Counted from the first letter of the stretch, positions 13,257 through 26,138 are shown. The stretch is 64,000 bases of DNA from Morella rubra (GCA_003952965.2 CM025849.1:25437618-25501617); one strand, 5' to 3'. Notes: generated by a model from the letters alone, not told the origin. Numbers and translations: made by a program.

Positions 13257-13984
13257 GGGCAAAGCACAATAGCGCCCCACAAACTATCACCATTTTCTTA
13301 ATTATCCCTAAACTATCACTCGTTCCAGATCACCCATTTAAAACTATGTTTGTGTTTGTGCGTTTCTATCCCCCAACCGATTTGAGGCGTCAATTTGATC
13401 GGAATTTATCACATGTGCATTACATGTGACCTTCAACCCATATTAAAAGATTGTTTTGTCCCAATAAAATGCAAAGAAAAGAAAACGCAAGCTCCCTAAA
13501 GACCCTAAACACACATTTTGAAGCTTTTGTCATTTTCGTTTAGATTCGATTAAGGTAGCTTGCATTTTTTTTTCTTCACATTTTATGGAGACAAAACGGT
13601 CTTTTAACATGGGTTAAGGGTCACGTGTAATGCGTGTGAGATTGATTCGGTTCAAATTGACGCTCCAAATCAAATTGACGCTGCCAAGTGGATGGAACCA
13701 CAACAAGGACATAGTTTAGGGGGTGATTTGCAACAAGTGATAGTTTAAAGGGTAATTGAAAAAATTATAATAGTTCGTGCAGGGGTATTGTAATTTGTCA
13801 TATTCACGTGTAATGCATGTGGATAAATTTTGTTCAAATTGACGTCCAAAATCGGGTTGGGGGATGGAACCAAAATAAGGACATAGTTTAGAAGGGTGAG
13901 TTACAACGAATTACAGTTTATGGGGTAAGTGAGAAAAAAGTAATAGTTCGGGGGGGGGGGGGGGGGGTTTATTATAATTTGCCC
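13257..13984. repeat. Foldback (MITE/MULE-like) element with three related arms
   Basis: It starts GGGCAAAGCACAATA and ends TATTATAATTTGCCC, inverted copies of each other. Arm 13257-13490 is repeated inverted at about 13560-13800, and a further partial copy in the same orientation as arm 2 covers about 13800-13984. Shared blocks include TTTTAACATGGGTTAAGG, ACATAGTTTAGG and ATAGTTTAAAGGGTAATTG. The flanks TAAATTTT (13249-13256) and TTAAATTTTT (13985 on) could be an 8-9-base target duplication. A run of 18 G lies at 13950-13967. Non-coding. Confidence 0.65.
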
Positions 13985-14506
13985 TTAAATTTTTATATTT
14001 ATTTTGACGAAAAAGATGATTTTAGGGAGAGAAAAATTGTGAATAGATATAATTTGAAAGTTTTGTTATTATTTTTTAATTTTTTGAAATTATAAAATGG
14101 GGTAACATTATTAAAATACAAGTAAAAGTCAAGGATAAAAACTTAACTTTAAAATATGTCAAAAGTTTGTCCTTATTTTATGCTTGCTCAATGAAAATTT
14201 CGAAACACAGAATTTTTTTGAAAATTTTTATTTGTCAAACATGCCCTTAGGAAGTTGCAACTATATTGGTAGTGTTTGTAAACCAATTTTTTTTGAAAAA
14301 TGTTGTGAAAATTGAGGTAGATTAGAGTTGAGAAAAAAGTAGTGAAAAGTATAATTTTATGGGAGTAGGTGAAAAAGTGAACAGATAGATTATTTGAGTA
14401 TAATTTTGTATGCTTATTGTAATAGAAATAGATGATTTGATGGAGAAAGTGAGATGATTTTGAAGTTTTTTTTATTATTTTTTTAACCAAAATTTTGAGG
14501 TGGTCA

Positions 14507-14992
14507 CACTACAAAAAAACTGGTCTTTAGCGGTGGTCTCTTTTGTAGCGATCACTAAAAACACTGTTAAAGGGTGTTTGTAGCGGTGTTTTTTTATCAA
14601 ACGCCGCTAAAACCACCTTTAGCAGCGGTCTTTTTAGCGGCCGTTGCTACAGACCCCTTTAGCAACCGCTATAGGTAAAACTTTTAGCTGCGTTTTTAAA
14701 AAACGCCGCTAAAAGTTTGAGCTTTAGCAGCATTTTTTGAAAACACTTTAGAAATTGAACTTTTAGCGGCGTTTTTCAAAAAACGCGCTATAAGTCAGGT
14801 ATCTACAGCGGCAGTCACAGTAATATTTTGTTTATTTCTATTTCTCATGTGATATTTGTTTTCAATTACAGGAATTCAAGAGGATGTTGATGTGTAAAAG
14901 GAGGAAGATTTTAATTGGTCCTTGCTTATTGTGTTGTATTTGAATATTTTAGTTGGTTTTGCTTATTGTTATTTTATATTAGAAACTTGTTT
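14507..14992. mobile_element. CACTA-type transposon end running into the scaffold gap
   Basis: The terminus CACTACAAAAAAACTGGTC begins at 14507. Over the next ~330 bases there are repeated hairpins of TTTTTAGCGGC / GCCGCTAAA type (for example around 14580-14610 and 14690-14720), the standard subterminal structure of CACTA elements. The element then runs into the N gap at 14993. Orientation is the same as the end at 10838. Similar subterminal motifs indicate one family. Confidence 0.65.
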
Positions 14993-15992
14993 NNNNNNNN
15001 NNNNNNNNNNNNNNNNNNNNNNNNNNNNNNNNNNNNNNNNNNNNNNNNNNNNNNNNNNNNNNNNNNNNNNNNNNNNNNNNNNNNNNNNNNNNNNNNNNNN
15101 NNNNNNNNNNNNNNNNNNNNNNNNNNNNNNNNNNNNNNNNNNNNNNNNNNNNNNNNNNNNNNNNNNNNNNNNNNNNNNNNNNNNNNNNNNNNNNNNNNNN
15201 NNNNNNNNNNNNNNNNNNNNNNNNNNNNNNNNNNNNNNNNNNNNNNNNNNNNNNNNNNNNNNNNNNNNNNNNNNNNNNNNNNNNNNNNNNNNNNNNNNNN
15301 NNNNNNNNNNNNNNNNNNNNNNNNNNNNNNNNNNNNNNNNNNNNNNNNNNNNNNNNNNNNNNNNNNNNNNNNNNNNNNNNNNNNNNNNNNNNNNNNNNNN
15401 NNNNNNNNNNNNNNNNNNNNNNNNNNNNNNNNNNNNNNNNNNNNNNNNNNNNNNNNNNNNNNNNNNNNNNNNNNNNNNNNNNNNNNNNNNNNNNNNNNNN
15501 NNNNNNNNNNNNNNNNNNNNNNNNNNNNNNNNNNNNNNNNNNNNNNNNNNNNNNNNNNNNNNNNNNNNNNNNNNNNNNNNNNNNNNNNNNNNNNNNNNNN
15601 NNNNNNNNNNNNNNNNNNNNNNNNNNNNNNNNNNNNNNNNNNNNNNNNNNNNNNNNNNNNNNNNNNNNNNNNNNNNNNNNNNNNNNNNNNNNNNNNNNNN
15701 NNNNNNNNNNNNNNNNNNNNNNNNNNNNNNNNNNNNNNNNNNNNNNNNNNNNNNNNNNNNNNNNNNNNNNNNNNNNNNNNNNNNNNNNNNNNNNNNNNNN
15801 NNNNNNNNNNNNNNNNNNNNNNNNNNNNNNNNNNNNNNNNNNNNNNNNNNNNNNNNNNNNNNNNNNNNNNNNNNNNNNNNNNNNNNNNNNNNNNNNNNNN
15901 NNNNNNNNNNNNNNNNNNNNNNNNNNNNNNNNNNNNNNNNNNNNNNNNNNNNNNNNNNNNNNNNNNNNNNNNNNNNNNNNNNNNNNNNNNNN
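14993..15992. other. Assembly gap of 1,000 N
   Basis: Exactly 1,000 undetermined bases, a conventional scaffold gap size, so the true length is unknown. Reading frames spanning it are meaningless. It probably removes the body and right end of the CACTA element that starts at 14507. Confidence 0.99.
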
Positions 15993-18900
15993 TGTAAATA
16001 CTGTATAAATTTGTCTAACAAGATCGCAAGGGTAAGAATTTGTCGCAGAAGGTAAAGCCGGCAACCTTACATACCACAATGTGTTACAAGCGCACAGCAT
16101 GATGTCAATTTGAGGAATGGCAATGTGTTTCAAGCGCACGACATGATGTCTATTTGGGAAATCGCAACTGAAGCGAATCGTATTGACAGTTGAAATCAAA
16201 GCAATCTTAGTGTATACCTCTTTCAAATTCACTTACACAATAGTATTTAATTTCTATTTTCAGATTTAATTATTTTATTAGTTTAAAATTAAAGAAAATT
16301 CCCAAAAAATAATTTTACACAGCCAAAAATTATGAGAAAAATATTCTCTTTCATATTTTTTCAAGCTCTTTAATCTATTAGCATATTTTACTCATTTAGC
16401 GTTTTGAAAACTTTTAAATAATAATTTATGTTTCTGAAAAATATTAAAACATCATTATTTCATGTTTTCATCCCTAATTACTTATGTAAACTCATTTTGT
16501 TTTCAAACTTTTTGCTTAGGTTTGTATTACTTACTTAATTACCAAGCCAATAGGACCTATCTTAGAGTAGCCGTGTACCTAGGATTATTTTTGAGAATTT
16601 TTATAACAAATAGTACACTAGGGCTTGGAAAAATAGGATTTAATTGCTTGGGCTTAGAAAAAAAATGCAATTGGGCCTCCAAAACATCCCATTTGGCTCA
16701 GTCCATCACCACAGCCCAAGCCACCTCACTTTGACTTGGAAAAACCGATCAAGCCCTTAGAATTGCTAGAATTAATGGTTGCAAATGATTGATCATTTCT
16801 TCATGCAAAACCATGCGACACCTGAATTTATCCAAGTAGTTACCTCCCCCTTCCCCCAATTCAGCTTCAATGCTTGCATAGACACCTTAATCTAGTGGTA
16901 GACACCATAATTTCATGTAGTTAAACTCTAGCATGGTTAGTTAACTCTAGGAGACAAACCTTAGTTAAGAACTAGTATCAATAGCACCTATTTGTGAAGG
17001 AAATCTTCACACCCTTCAGTCAGCATTCCATAGAGAGAGAGTGTGTGTTAGAGAGCTAAATAAAGGAGGAGAAAGAAGAAGAGAAAGTGCACCTAATGAA
17101 TTATCGTATGTAGTAAATGACCACGTATTGACCTCAAATTTGGAGGATTAAGACTAGATAACATTAGGAACCTTCAGTTAAAATTTTGAGTCACTTGGAC
17201 TTAGGATGAAAAAGTTATGATTATTTAAAGTTCACTTTTAAAAATTAGATTTTTGCACTAAAACGAGTCATTTTTATAGCCACACGGTTTGGACTTGTTT
17301 TCTATCACTTGGATTGATTTTAGTGGGCTGAAAAACTTATATTTTTGCTAGGACATGGGCTTATAAGTGGAGCCCAAGTCTAGGTCCTATTGGACCCAAA
17401 ATGACTAACTTAGTAGCCATGTGAAATAGGCCTCTTTTATATTATTCGGGCTGACCCAAGTGATCTTTCAAGACTTACAGTATTTTCAGGATGTGGGCTT
17501 GCTAGCAAGCCCAAGTCTAAGTCCTTATTAGACTTGAGGCATTTAATTTGGATAACTTGTGATGATGTGGGCTTGTATTAAGTTAATTGATAAAAATTCT
17601 AAATCAAAGTCTTAATTGATTGTTGATTTAAATAAGTGGTACTTGAGATATTAGTTTTGGTTAAGTAAGAGTTTAGTAGTATTTATGTTAAAAATAAATA
17701 CAAGACATGGGATATGATTAAATACTAAGTTTTGTAAATAAATACAAGATATGTGATGATTGATTAGTTGTCATGGTAAATAATTACATATGAATTATAA
17801 CAAGTTTAAGGAGCTTTATTGCGCATGATAATGATAAAGAGCATATTTTTAATGAAAATATGCATCAATGATGTTATGGGCATGACATTTGCATCAATGA
17901 TATACTGGATATGATATTTGCAAAATGACATCTGCATTCAATGGCATCTGCAAAATGGCATTTGCACCAATGAAAATTTAATATTTACTGGGTGACGGTA
18001 CCAATCATTGAGGAGTGCAACCATCACTATAGGGTAGTGGATGACCCCTAGATAGAAGGCATAGGAGCCTTTATCCATCGTCCTAGGACAACGGAATGCC
18101 TAGGAATGTCCTAAAGTGCAAGGGAGATTGGACACACAACCCTTTCATTGGAGGTGAAACATGGGACATCAAAGGCAAAGATTTTTACGGACATGAGCAT
18201 AACATTCATAATGCATATGATTATATTGGTATTATCTTGAAACCTTAACTCTTTATTGAAATGTAAGTACTGTTTATACTATGTTTGTCATCACATGCCT
18301 CTTATCCCCTTACTGAGTCCTTAAGACTCACCCTGTTTCCTCGTCTGTATTATTGTTCGCTGCTATGATAGATTATGGCGATATTCGAGTCCTTCCTCAC
18401 CCATGAGCTCCCCACCCATATACTGGTTATCCATGTCCAAGTCTTAGTCTCAAATAGCTTGGACATTGTTGTAAACCATTAGCCCTACCTGATCTTGAAG
18501 GATCTGCCACTAGAATTCCTGTACGACAACGGCCCATTTGGGGAGAATCACTCCGACATAAACTAGATAGACCTTACCCTGTCTGACAATGATGAAGACT
18601 GAGCTTTTAGGATGCTTTTGTTTTATGTTTGTTTAATATTGGTTTGTCTGTATATAAGCTTTGAACAATAGGGTTAGCGATACAAGCATATCTGTTATTA
18701 GCCTAGATTTTGTAAGGACCTTAGGTCCCCCTTAATCCCAATTCCTAACAGATAGTTTGCTTGCAGTGTGCTATTTCCTTATGTACGCGTGATGTTTGCT
18801 TGTATTTAAAGTACTTCTCTTATTTTATTTTAACTTAACTTCCATTTTCACCATATTGTTTCTAAGTTAATTTTTCAAGTCTTCCGCTATATTTTCTATT

Positions 18901-19998
18901 ATGTAGTAAGTCTTTACACACTTCAAAGAAAATACTATAGTCTTGAGACTCGTAAATAAGGACGTACCATAATCTCACTTTTTATACATCTCTATTACTA
19001 CAAAGAGAGCTTAGAGACTAGTACGAGCAAGAGGAACGTGACACCCGCCTTTGATTCATTAATCATTGATCTGACTTTTCTATAATATTACTCAACAATA
19101 TTTTTGTGTAGACATCTCATGTAATTACAAATATCCAATATTTCATAAAACAATACATACATGTAATTAAACCATAACAAATATACAATAATTATCTCAT
19201 AATTATTCCAAATGACTCATTTTGAGGGCATACATTTAACACTATACATAAGCAAGCACTCTAAAAAGGGGAGAATTTGTTTAGTTTAAAACAAAAAAAA
19301 AAAGAGAGGAAAAAACTTTATTAAGAATTGGTAGTTGGCAGAAACAATGCGATACAAGAAGTGTAATTATATCATTACAGCATAAGTAGCGAAAAGATTA
19401 TTTATCGCATTATAGAATTATAGCATGTAGTTTGCTAAAAATCTACTTAGAGATTAACAGAAACTGTGGTAGAAGTAGTACAGAAGAAGAGAATTTGGTT
19501 TATTACTACATTCCTCTAAAAGAAAGTTGAAAGGAAGAGAAGTGGGTAGTATAAGTAAATTAACAAAAAACAGTAAAAATCTAAGAAGTGTGCCACGACT
19601 TGCTTAATGCAAAAACAATGACACAGGTGGTTTAAACACACAGATCATACTAGTGTTAATTAGAATATCGTGTCATGTAAGAGCCGATGCATTCTAAAAA
19701 GGGATAAATACGAGATTCTTTCATGTGATATCTAACTAGTAAAACACACTTTGTATCCCTGAGCTATATATCTTCTATTTTAAAATGTGGTATCTAACTT
19801 GCCAGCTTTAAACATATTATATCTCAAGTTTTGTATCTCTGCATGTCTTGCGACTTAGAAAAAACTAACTCTGCCTTGAAGGCTGGGGTCTGCCAAATGA
19901 AGTACTGAACACAGCCATGTAATGCATATATAGCTTTTGTGATCTTAGTAGATGCATAATATTCTCGGAATTGAATTAGTTGATCATCAACTTCTAAT
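15993..19998. other. Intergenic DNA, no gene recognised
   Basis: Imperfect ~50-base duplication at about 16072-16160 (TGTTACAAGCGCACAGCATG / TGTTTCAAGCGCACGACATG). Degenerate repeats of a CATTTGCATCAATGA unit at about 17860-17975. The 17000-19050 section has the texture of an old LTR-retrotransposon fragment (for example a GTGACGGTACCAATCATT block near 17992), but no coding motif or paired LTR was found. Confidence 0.4.
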
Positions 19999-20880
19999 CA
20001 GTGGCGGAACCAGGACTTAAGTTGAGGGGGCACACTCCTAAGGTGAAATGATAATTTTTTTTTCATTATATAATGCAAAAAGTGTCTTAGAGTTAAAATT
20101 TTTTCCTACATTAGGAGTACAGACGACTCCACTCTGGCTGAGTTTTTTTTTCAAAAACTTATCCATTATCTAAACAAAACAAAATGAAAAGAAAATTTAT
20201 CAACCAAAATTTACTAATCAAAATTAAGAACAATAACCTTCAACAAATCACAATTGACTATGTGTGAATAAACAATCCCAAAATTCAATTCAGCGTAGAC
20301 TTAATTGAGCAGAAATTTGTAGCTTATGTTCACAAAGTGTCTTTATGGCTTTGACATGGACAGTCAATTGATGAACATAACATTTAGGATGCAATCTACT
20401 TAATGAACATAACATTTAGGATGCAATCTACTTAATATACACAACATCAGCATCTATAAGTAAATATGTTTAGAAATAAAGAATCGACTCAATTTTCAGG
20501 AAAATTTATAAGTCAGAGACTCAACTTCGTCATAAGTCAAGACACATTTCTTTGCCAAGGACCTGAGAATTGTGTTTGTAACAAAGTATTCCTTTTTTGT
20601 CGAAAAAGAAATTCACTTAGCACCTTATTTCGAGTACAATTATTTGGTTGGTCTAGAAATAAAACATCCTAATGCATATCTTTCCCTCACTTTCTCGTTT
20701 AAAAACGTAAAGATTGCATAGAAACTGTGTTGCAAATTCTTGAAAGAGTACAATCACTAACTTATCATAACCCACAACGAAAACACATACATCAAACAAA
20801 AGCATTCAAATAGAACAAAAAAAAATTGATAGAACCCTGCCGGGAGGTCGCCTCGGCTTGCCCCTCTCCGTCCGCCACTG
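19999..20880. mobile_element. hAT-type non-autonomous DNA transposon
   Basis: The 882-base element starts CAGTGGCGGA and ends TCCGCCACTG, perfect 10-base terminal inverted repeats. It is flanked by CTTCTAAT (19991-19998) and CTTGTAAT (20881-20888), an 8-base target-site duplication with one mismatch. Both the CAGTGGCGGA ends and the 8-base duplication are hAT hallmarks. No transposase frame is present. Inside, GAACATAACATTTAGGATGC occurs twice in tandem, 32 bases apart (about 20372-20435). Confidence 0.85.
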
Positions 20881-20888
20881 CTTGTAAT

Positions 20889-21694
20889 CATGGGCTAAGT
20901 CCAAACTTTTGTGTAGTTTCGTTGAGGAAAAATATACTTACCAATTACTTCCCCCAATATCTGATCAATTATGCAAGGTGCGTGTCTTCTTGTTAGAAGT
21001 TGAACCCAAGATGCATATATAGGATCTACTGGTAGTTTGAAAGGGCAGTATCAAAATTGGTGATTTGAGTATTGCATTTCAAAAATACTTAATAAACTTT
21101 CAAAGGTGTGCAATATATTTTCTGCCCCTTTTTCTTTTCACGATTTTTTTTTTCACTTTTTAACGTGATATTTGATGTTGCAGGAATTGATGAAATAGAG
21201 AGACTTTTAGGTGATGTGTCGATAGTTTAAATTTACTGTTTTATAGCATTCACTAATGGTGTGTTATATCATGAATACAATCCAAGTTGGCCTCATGCTG
21301 TCATTTGTAAATAGAAAAATATTTTTTTTCAATTTACTTCGTAAAAAGTTAAGAGCAGCTATATATATATACATATACACTTCTATCAATTAATTGACGT
21401 TCCAAGTACCCTTGTTGATATCTAAGAATATAGGCCAATATAATAGAGACAGTAATTGCGACAACGGAGCTGGTCATTGGTATTGCTAATGGTGTCCTAA
21501 GTTGTGCCATGATGTAATGTCATGATCGTTTATGAGGGAGCTCATGAAGAAGGACAACGTACATACAATTGGCATGAGTGTACAGGATGGGGATACATGA
21601 GGAACAAGCATCTGGCCTTATGCCCAGAGAGGCAATAATAATGTTGCATGTATACGCTTTCTTTGTTTCCATGCATGTTTGGCTTTGCGTTATG
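20889..21694. other. Intergenic DNA, nothing recognised
   Basis: AT-rich sequence with a short TA-repeat near 21360. No coding or repeat signature identified. Confidence 0.4.
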
Positions 21695-22314
21695 TTTTTT
21701 TTTTTTGGGTAACTAGTAAGTGTATTAATTTCTCAAAGCACCATAAAAAAAACGCATAGCTCGGAATAAAATAGGTAAAAACTCATGCCTTTCACAAGAG
21801 TGGTATATCATGACTAAGAAGATTTAAGTATAAAGCTATGAAAGAAACTCAAGTATCCAACTGAGGCTGCAAAACATCACCAGAGATGTGCCACTTTCGT
21901 ATAAGCTTAAGGTTGGTGTTGGACCTTCCAAAACTACTAAGGATACCTATCCTTGCCAAACTGCGGAAGTGATATTAGAAAGCACAAGGTATAGGCCTCT
22001 CGATACTCCAGTAAAAACTTTGCTATTCCTTTCCCTCCAAATGTAATAAACAGTTGTTGTGAACATAATTCTCATAATTCGAGCTAATAAAGACTTGCCT
22101 TTCACCCTCCTCGACATCTAGCCCACAACATCCTTTCAAAAAATTACTAGATTTCTTTCCTCACCACATTTGTCCAAAAGGACAATCCATATTGGTTGAG
22201 AGAAAGGGCACTTAAAAATGAAGTGTTCATTATCCTCCTTTCCATCGTTACACAACACACAACGGTTGTCAATCCCCAATCCCCTTGACCTCAAATATTG
22301 TAAGAAAACAAAGA
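21695..22314 (-). mobile_element. 5'-truncated LINE with RT zinc-binding domain
   Basis: Read on the minus strand it ends in a poly(A) tail (poly-T at 21695-21706 on +). Upstream it encodes, at 22136-22324, a zinc-binding reverse-transcriptase-associated motif: RGLGIDNRCVLCNDGKEDN, then EHFIFKCPFSQPIW (CxxC...HxxFxC spacing). This is the zf-RVT module found near the C-terminus of plant LINE polyproteins. The reading frame runs straight into the copia LTR at 22315, so the LINE is either 5'-truncated or cut by the copia insertion. No continuation was recognised beyond 27780. Confidence 0.7.
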
Positions 22315-22689
22315 TGAGGAACACAAAGAATATGAGAGAATCGATGAAGATTTCAATTCATTGAATCAATGTTTACAGTGCGCTGGAAAAAGAACTTTAT
22401 ACAAGCAACAATGTGAATAAAATATGTACAAAGAGACAAAGAAACCTAACTAATTCTGTGAGGACCAGTGATAGAGGCATCGAGAGTGTCGCGCGATGGA
22501 GTTTGTCTCATGGGAGTGTTCTGTATAGAGGCTGCCATAGCAAGAAGTAGAGCATAAGGCAAGCTGCCAATGTTGTTCACGTCTAGTACAATACAAAGAG
22601 TAAAGCTGTCCATAGAGTTAGTGCAATTTTGTGGGCTTGATGAGCTGTCTTCAGTGGGCTTGATGGGCTGTAATTTTGATTCTTGAGAC
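22315..22689 (-). repeat. 3' LTR of the copia element
   Basis: It shares many blocks in order with 27449-27780, including GAGGAACACAAAG, CAAAGAAACCTAACT, GTACAAAGAGTAAAGCTGT-like and GGCTGTAATTTT. It begins right after the polypurine tract. The copies differ by many substitutions and indels (375 versus 332 bases), so the insertion is old. Confidence 0.75.
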
Positions 22690-23986
22690 TCCCCCTCAAG
22701 ATGGGCATATATATTCAATGTGCCCATCTTGGACAGTAGAAAATTGAAAACGGCAGTAGGTAGTGCTTTAGTAAGAATATCTGCCACTTGAAACTTAGAG
22801 GCAATGTGCACTGGTTGGATTATTCTAGCTGAGACCTTTTCTCTGACAAAATGACAGTCCAGCTCTATATGTTTAGTTCTCTCATGGAAAATAGGATTCT
22901 TGGTGAGGTGGAGTGCTGCTTGACTATCACAATATAACAAGGCAGGTTGATGGTGATTCACGTTGAAATCCTTTAACAAAGTAATTAACCAAACAACTTC
23001 ACAACTGGTCTGAGCCAAGGCTCGATATTCCGCTTCTGTTAAGGATCTAGAAACAGTGGCTTGTTTCTTAGATCTCCAACTAACTAATGAGTCTCCAAGG
23101 AAAATACAAAATCCAGTCACAGATCTTCTGGTTTCAGGGCAAGATGCCCAATTTGAGTCGCTGAAGGCCTTTAAATGCATGGGAGAGTGAGAGGAGAAAA
23201 AAAAATACCTCTGCCTATGGAACCCTTCAAATACCTTAGGATTCTATGGGCTACATGTAAGTGAATCTTGGCTGGTCTGTCCATGAACTGACTTAGGACA
23301 CTAACAGTATAAGTGATGTCTGGATGACTAATTGTAAAGTAAATGAGCTTCCCAATCAGTCTCCTATAACTTGTGATGTCAGCCAATAGATCCTCAGAGA
23401 AACGAGATAGCTTGTGATTCATTTCAATTAGGGTGGTGACATGTTTACAGCCAAGAAGTCTTGCATCTTCTAAAATTTCAAGGCTGTACTTCCGCTGGCT
23501 TAAATGAATTCCAGCAGCTGATCGTGCAATTTCTAAACCCAAGAAGTATTTCAGTGTCCCCAAGTCCTTTATTTTGAATTGAGAGTGCAGATATTCTTTG
23601 ATTGAATCAACAAGTGCCATATTTGTGCTTCCTACAACAATGTCGTCCACATAGACTAAAAGTGCAATAAAACTGTGTTCATCATTTCGAGTGAATAAAG
23701 AATAATCAGACATAGACTGTTGGAAACCAATAGCAACAAAGGAAGAAGAGAATTTTGAGTACCATTGCCGGGAAGCCTATTTAAGGCCATAAAGTGACTT
23801 ATGCAATTTGTAAACCAGCTTTTTTCTACTTCCAAGAGACTTCTCCTTAACCTGAAATTTAGGAGGTAAGTCCATATATATTTCCTCACTTAGAGCCCCA
23901 TTGAGGAAAGTATTGTGGACATCCATTTGGCATAGATGCCAATTACAAGCTGCTGCCATGGCAAGGAAAACTCTAACTGTTGTCAT
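22446..23986 (-). pseudogene. copia reverse transcriptase and RNase H, broken
   Basis: Minus-strand order: 23777-23986 ([20 protein letters not shown], then [15 protein letters not shown]), 23171-23713 (LLVYVDDIVVGSTN with intact YVDD, then LKYFLGLEIARS and [14 protein letters not shown]), and 22446-23180 (RNase [74 protein letters not shown]). RT and RNase H catalytic motifs look preserved, but at least two frame changes split the region. It would reverse-transcribe the element RNA in cytoplasmic particles if intact. Confidence 0.85.
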
Positions 23987-24007
23987 CTTGGCAACCGAGC
24001 TAAAGGT

Positions 24008-26113
24008 TTATTGATAGTTGAAACCCTCTCTTTGCGTATGCCCTTTAGCCACTAGCCTTGCTTTGTATATTTCAATCGTCCCATTTGATTTAAGCTTGAC
24101 CTTAAAGACATATTTACATCCGATAGCCCGTTTTCTTAGAGGTAGAGAAGTAATGCTCCAGGTACCATTAGCCTCTAAAGCTTTTAGTTCAGCTGCCCTT
24201 GCCTCTTTCCAATGCTCAAATTTTACAGCTTCTTCATAGCTTTTAGGCTCATTGGTTAAGGAAAGAAAGAGGGAATAGGCCTTGTGAGAGGGATGAAGTT
24301 TGCTGTAAGATAAATAATGACTAAGAAGGTGATTAGTGGAATGAAAAGTAGAAGATTGGGGAGGAATGACAGAAACCAATTGGCAGTGATAATCATTCAG
24401 GTATTGAGGTAGGTTTCTAAGTCTCTCGGACCTCCTAAGGGAAATTATAGGTGCTTCTATCAAAGGGAAGCATTATGAGATGAATCTGATGCAATGTCTT
24501 GAGATGAGTTTGATTCAGTACCACGAGTCAATGTTTCAGCTGATGTGTTGTGCATTGAATGAGGAAGTGTAAGGGGTTATGAAGATTCAATTTCTGGTGC
24601 AATAGTGAAGTCAACGGATTGGGGAGTGATGACAAAATCTAGAAGTGGTGGAGGGAGAACAAGTTCAGGTGAAGAGTAGGAGAAGGTAGAATCTTGGGGA
24701 TTAGAAACCTGGAATGAAAAGACAGATTCATGAAAATCTATGTCCCTAGACAGAAAACATGATTTGCTGTCAAGATCATATACCTTGTATCCTTTTACAC
24801 CAGCTAGATATCCAAGGAATATGCATCTTGTCGCTAAGCTTAGTTCTACAATGCTTAGGTGTAGACACAAAGCAAAGGCATTCAAAGACTCTTAAATAAG
24901 CATAATCAGGAGGGGGTGAGAACAAGGCTTCATAAGGTGATTTATTCTTGAGGATTGGGGTAGGGATCCTGTTAATCAAATAGCTTGCGGTGAGGACAAC
25001 ATCTTTTCAAAAATTAATTGGGAGAGATGCTTGGAAAAGAAGGGCTCGAGCTACAAATAAAAGATGTTGATGTTTCCTTTCAACAATTCCATTATGTTGT
25101 GTAGTATAAACACAAGTTCTCTGGTGCAAAATTCCATTAGAATTATAGAAGTCATTCATGAAGAACTTTGCCCAATTATCAGTTCTTATTTGCTTCACTT
25201 TAAGGTCAAATTGGATTCAAACCATTTTAATGAAAGATTAGAGAAGAGGTCTGACTTCAGATTTAAGTCTCATAAGGTGAACCCAAGTTACTCAAGTGAA
25301 TTCATCAACAATGGTTAAGAAATATTGATGACCATGAATTGATGGTTTAGAGTAGAGACCCTAAATGTCGCAATGAATTAATTCAAAAGGTGAACATGTA
25401 GAAGAAGTACTCAAATGAAATGGCTTTCTCTTTTGTTTAGCCAAATGACAAAAGTACATTGAAGATGCTCATTACATTTGACATCAGGAAAATAAGACTG
25501 AATCAAGCTCAATCTTTGACTAGACAAGTGCCCTAATCTAAAGTGCCACAAGTCAAAATCTTGCTGTCCACTTGTATTGTGCAAATGGTGACTTGGAAAT
25601 TGATTTTGATTGTTAACAGTGAAGCTGGAGGAAAGTGTGGGGTCGACTACGTTGCAGCAAAAGGAGTTAGATGAAAGTAAATAGAGACCATCTTGAATCC
25701 TAGCAAGTCCAATCGTCGTCCATGAAGATAGGACCTGTATGAACAGAGTTTTTCAAGAAAGATAAGGCAAATAGAGGAATTAAGAGTGAATTTGCTGACT
25801 GAAAGGAGATTAAATGTGAATTGCAGAGGACACCCGTGAGGACAATGATTGTGAGATTTTGACTTCCAATATGGGTTACTAAGGCTTGCGTTCCATTAGG
25901 CAATTGTACATAAGCTTGGGTATCACAAGTGACAGAAATGAAAAATTCTATGGAGCAGACCATATGATCTGTCGCTCTAGTGTCAACTATCCAAAGAGGG
26001 CTAGATGAGTTTTGATGTATCAGTGACATGAGTTTTTCATGATGATGTGCAGAAAAAATGGAGGAATTAGAAACAATATCAGATCTGGAAAGACTGAAGT
26101 TTGTACCTGCCAT
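24008..26113 (-). pseudogene. copia protease-integrase region, broken
   Basis: 25700-26113 contains LWIVDTRATDHM: the aspartic protease motif DTG has become DTR (codon near 25976-25978), which should abolish catalysis. Integrase fragments follow: IRTDNWAKFFMNDFYNSNGI then GIVERKHQHLLFVARALL (25007-25198), where the usual DNGxEF reads DNWAKF. RIPTPILKNKSPYEALF, then YLRVFECLCFVSTP, comes next (24776-24979). The linker before RT (24008-24463) has SYEEAVKFEHWKEARAAELK and YKARLVAKGHTQREGFNY. Pieces are in different frames separated by stops. Confidence 0.8.
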
Positions 26114-26138
26114 GTTGGAGCTGGATGAAGGGATTGTA

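Noticed and set aside
14915-16232. Four 350-417-codon open frames on both strands
   Set aside because: They consist almost entirely of the 1,000 undetermined bases of the scaffold gap.
17860-17975. CRISPR-like or regulatory array of CATTTGCATCAATGA units
   Set aside because: Units are degenerate, adjacent without unique spacers, and the genome is a plant; an ordinary decayed minisatellite.
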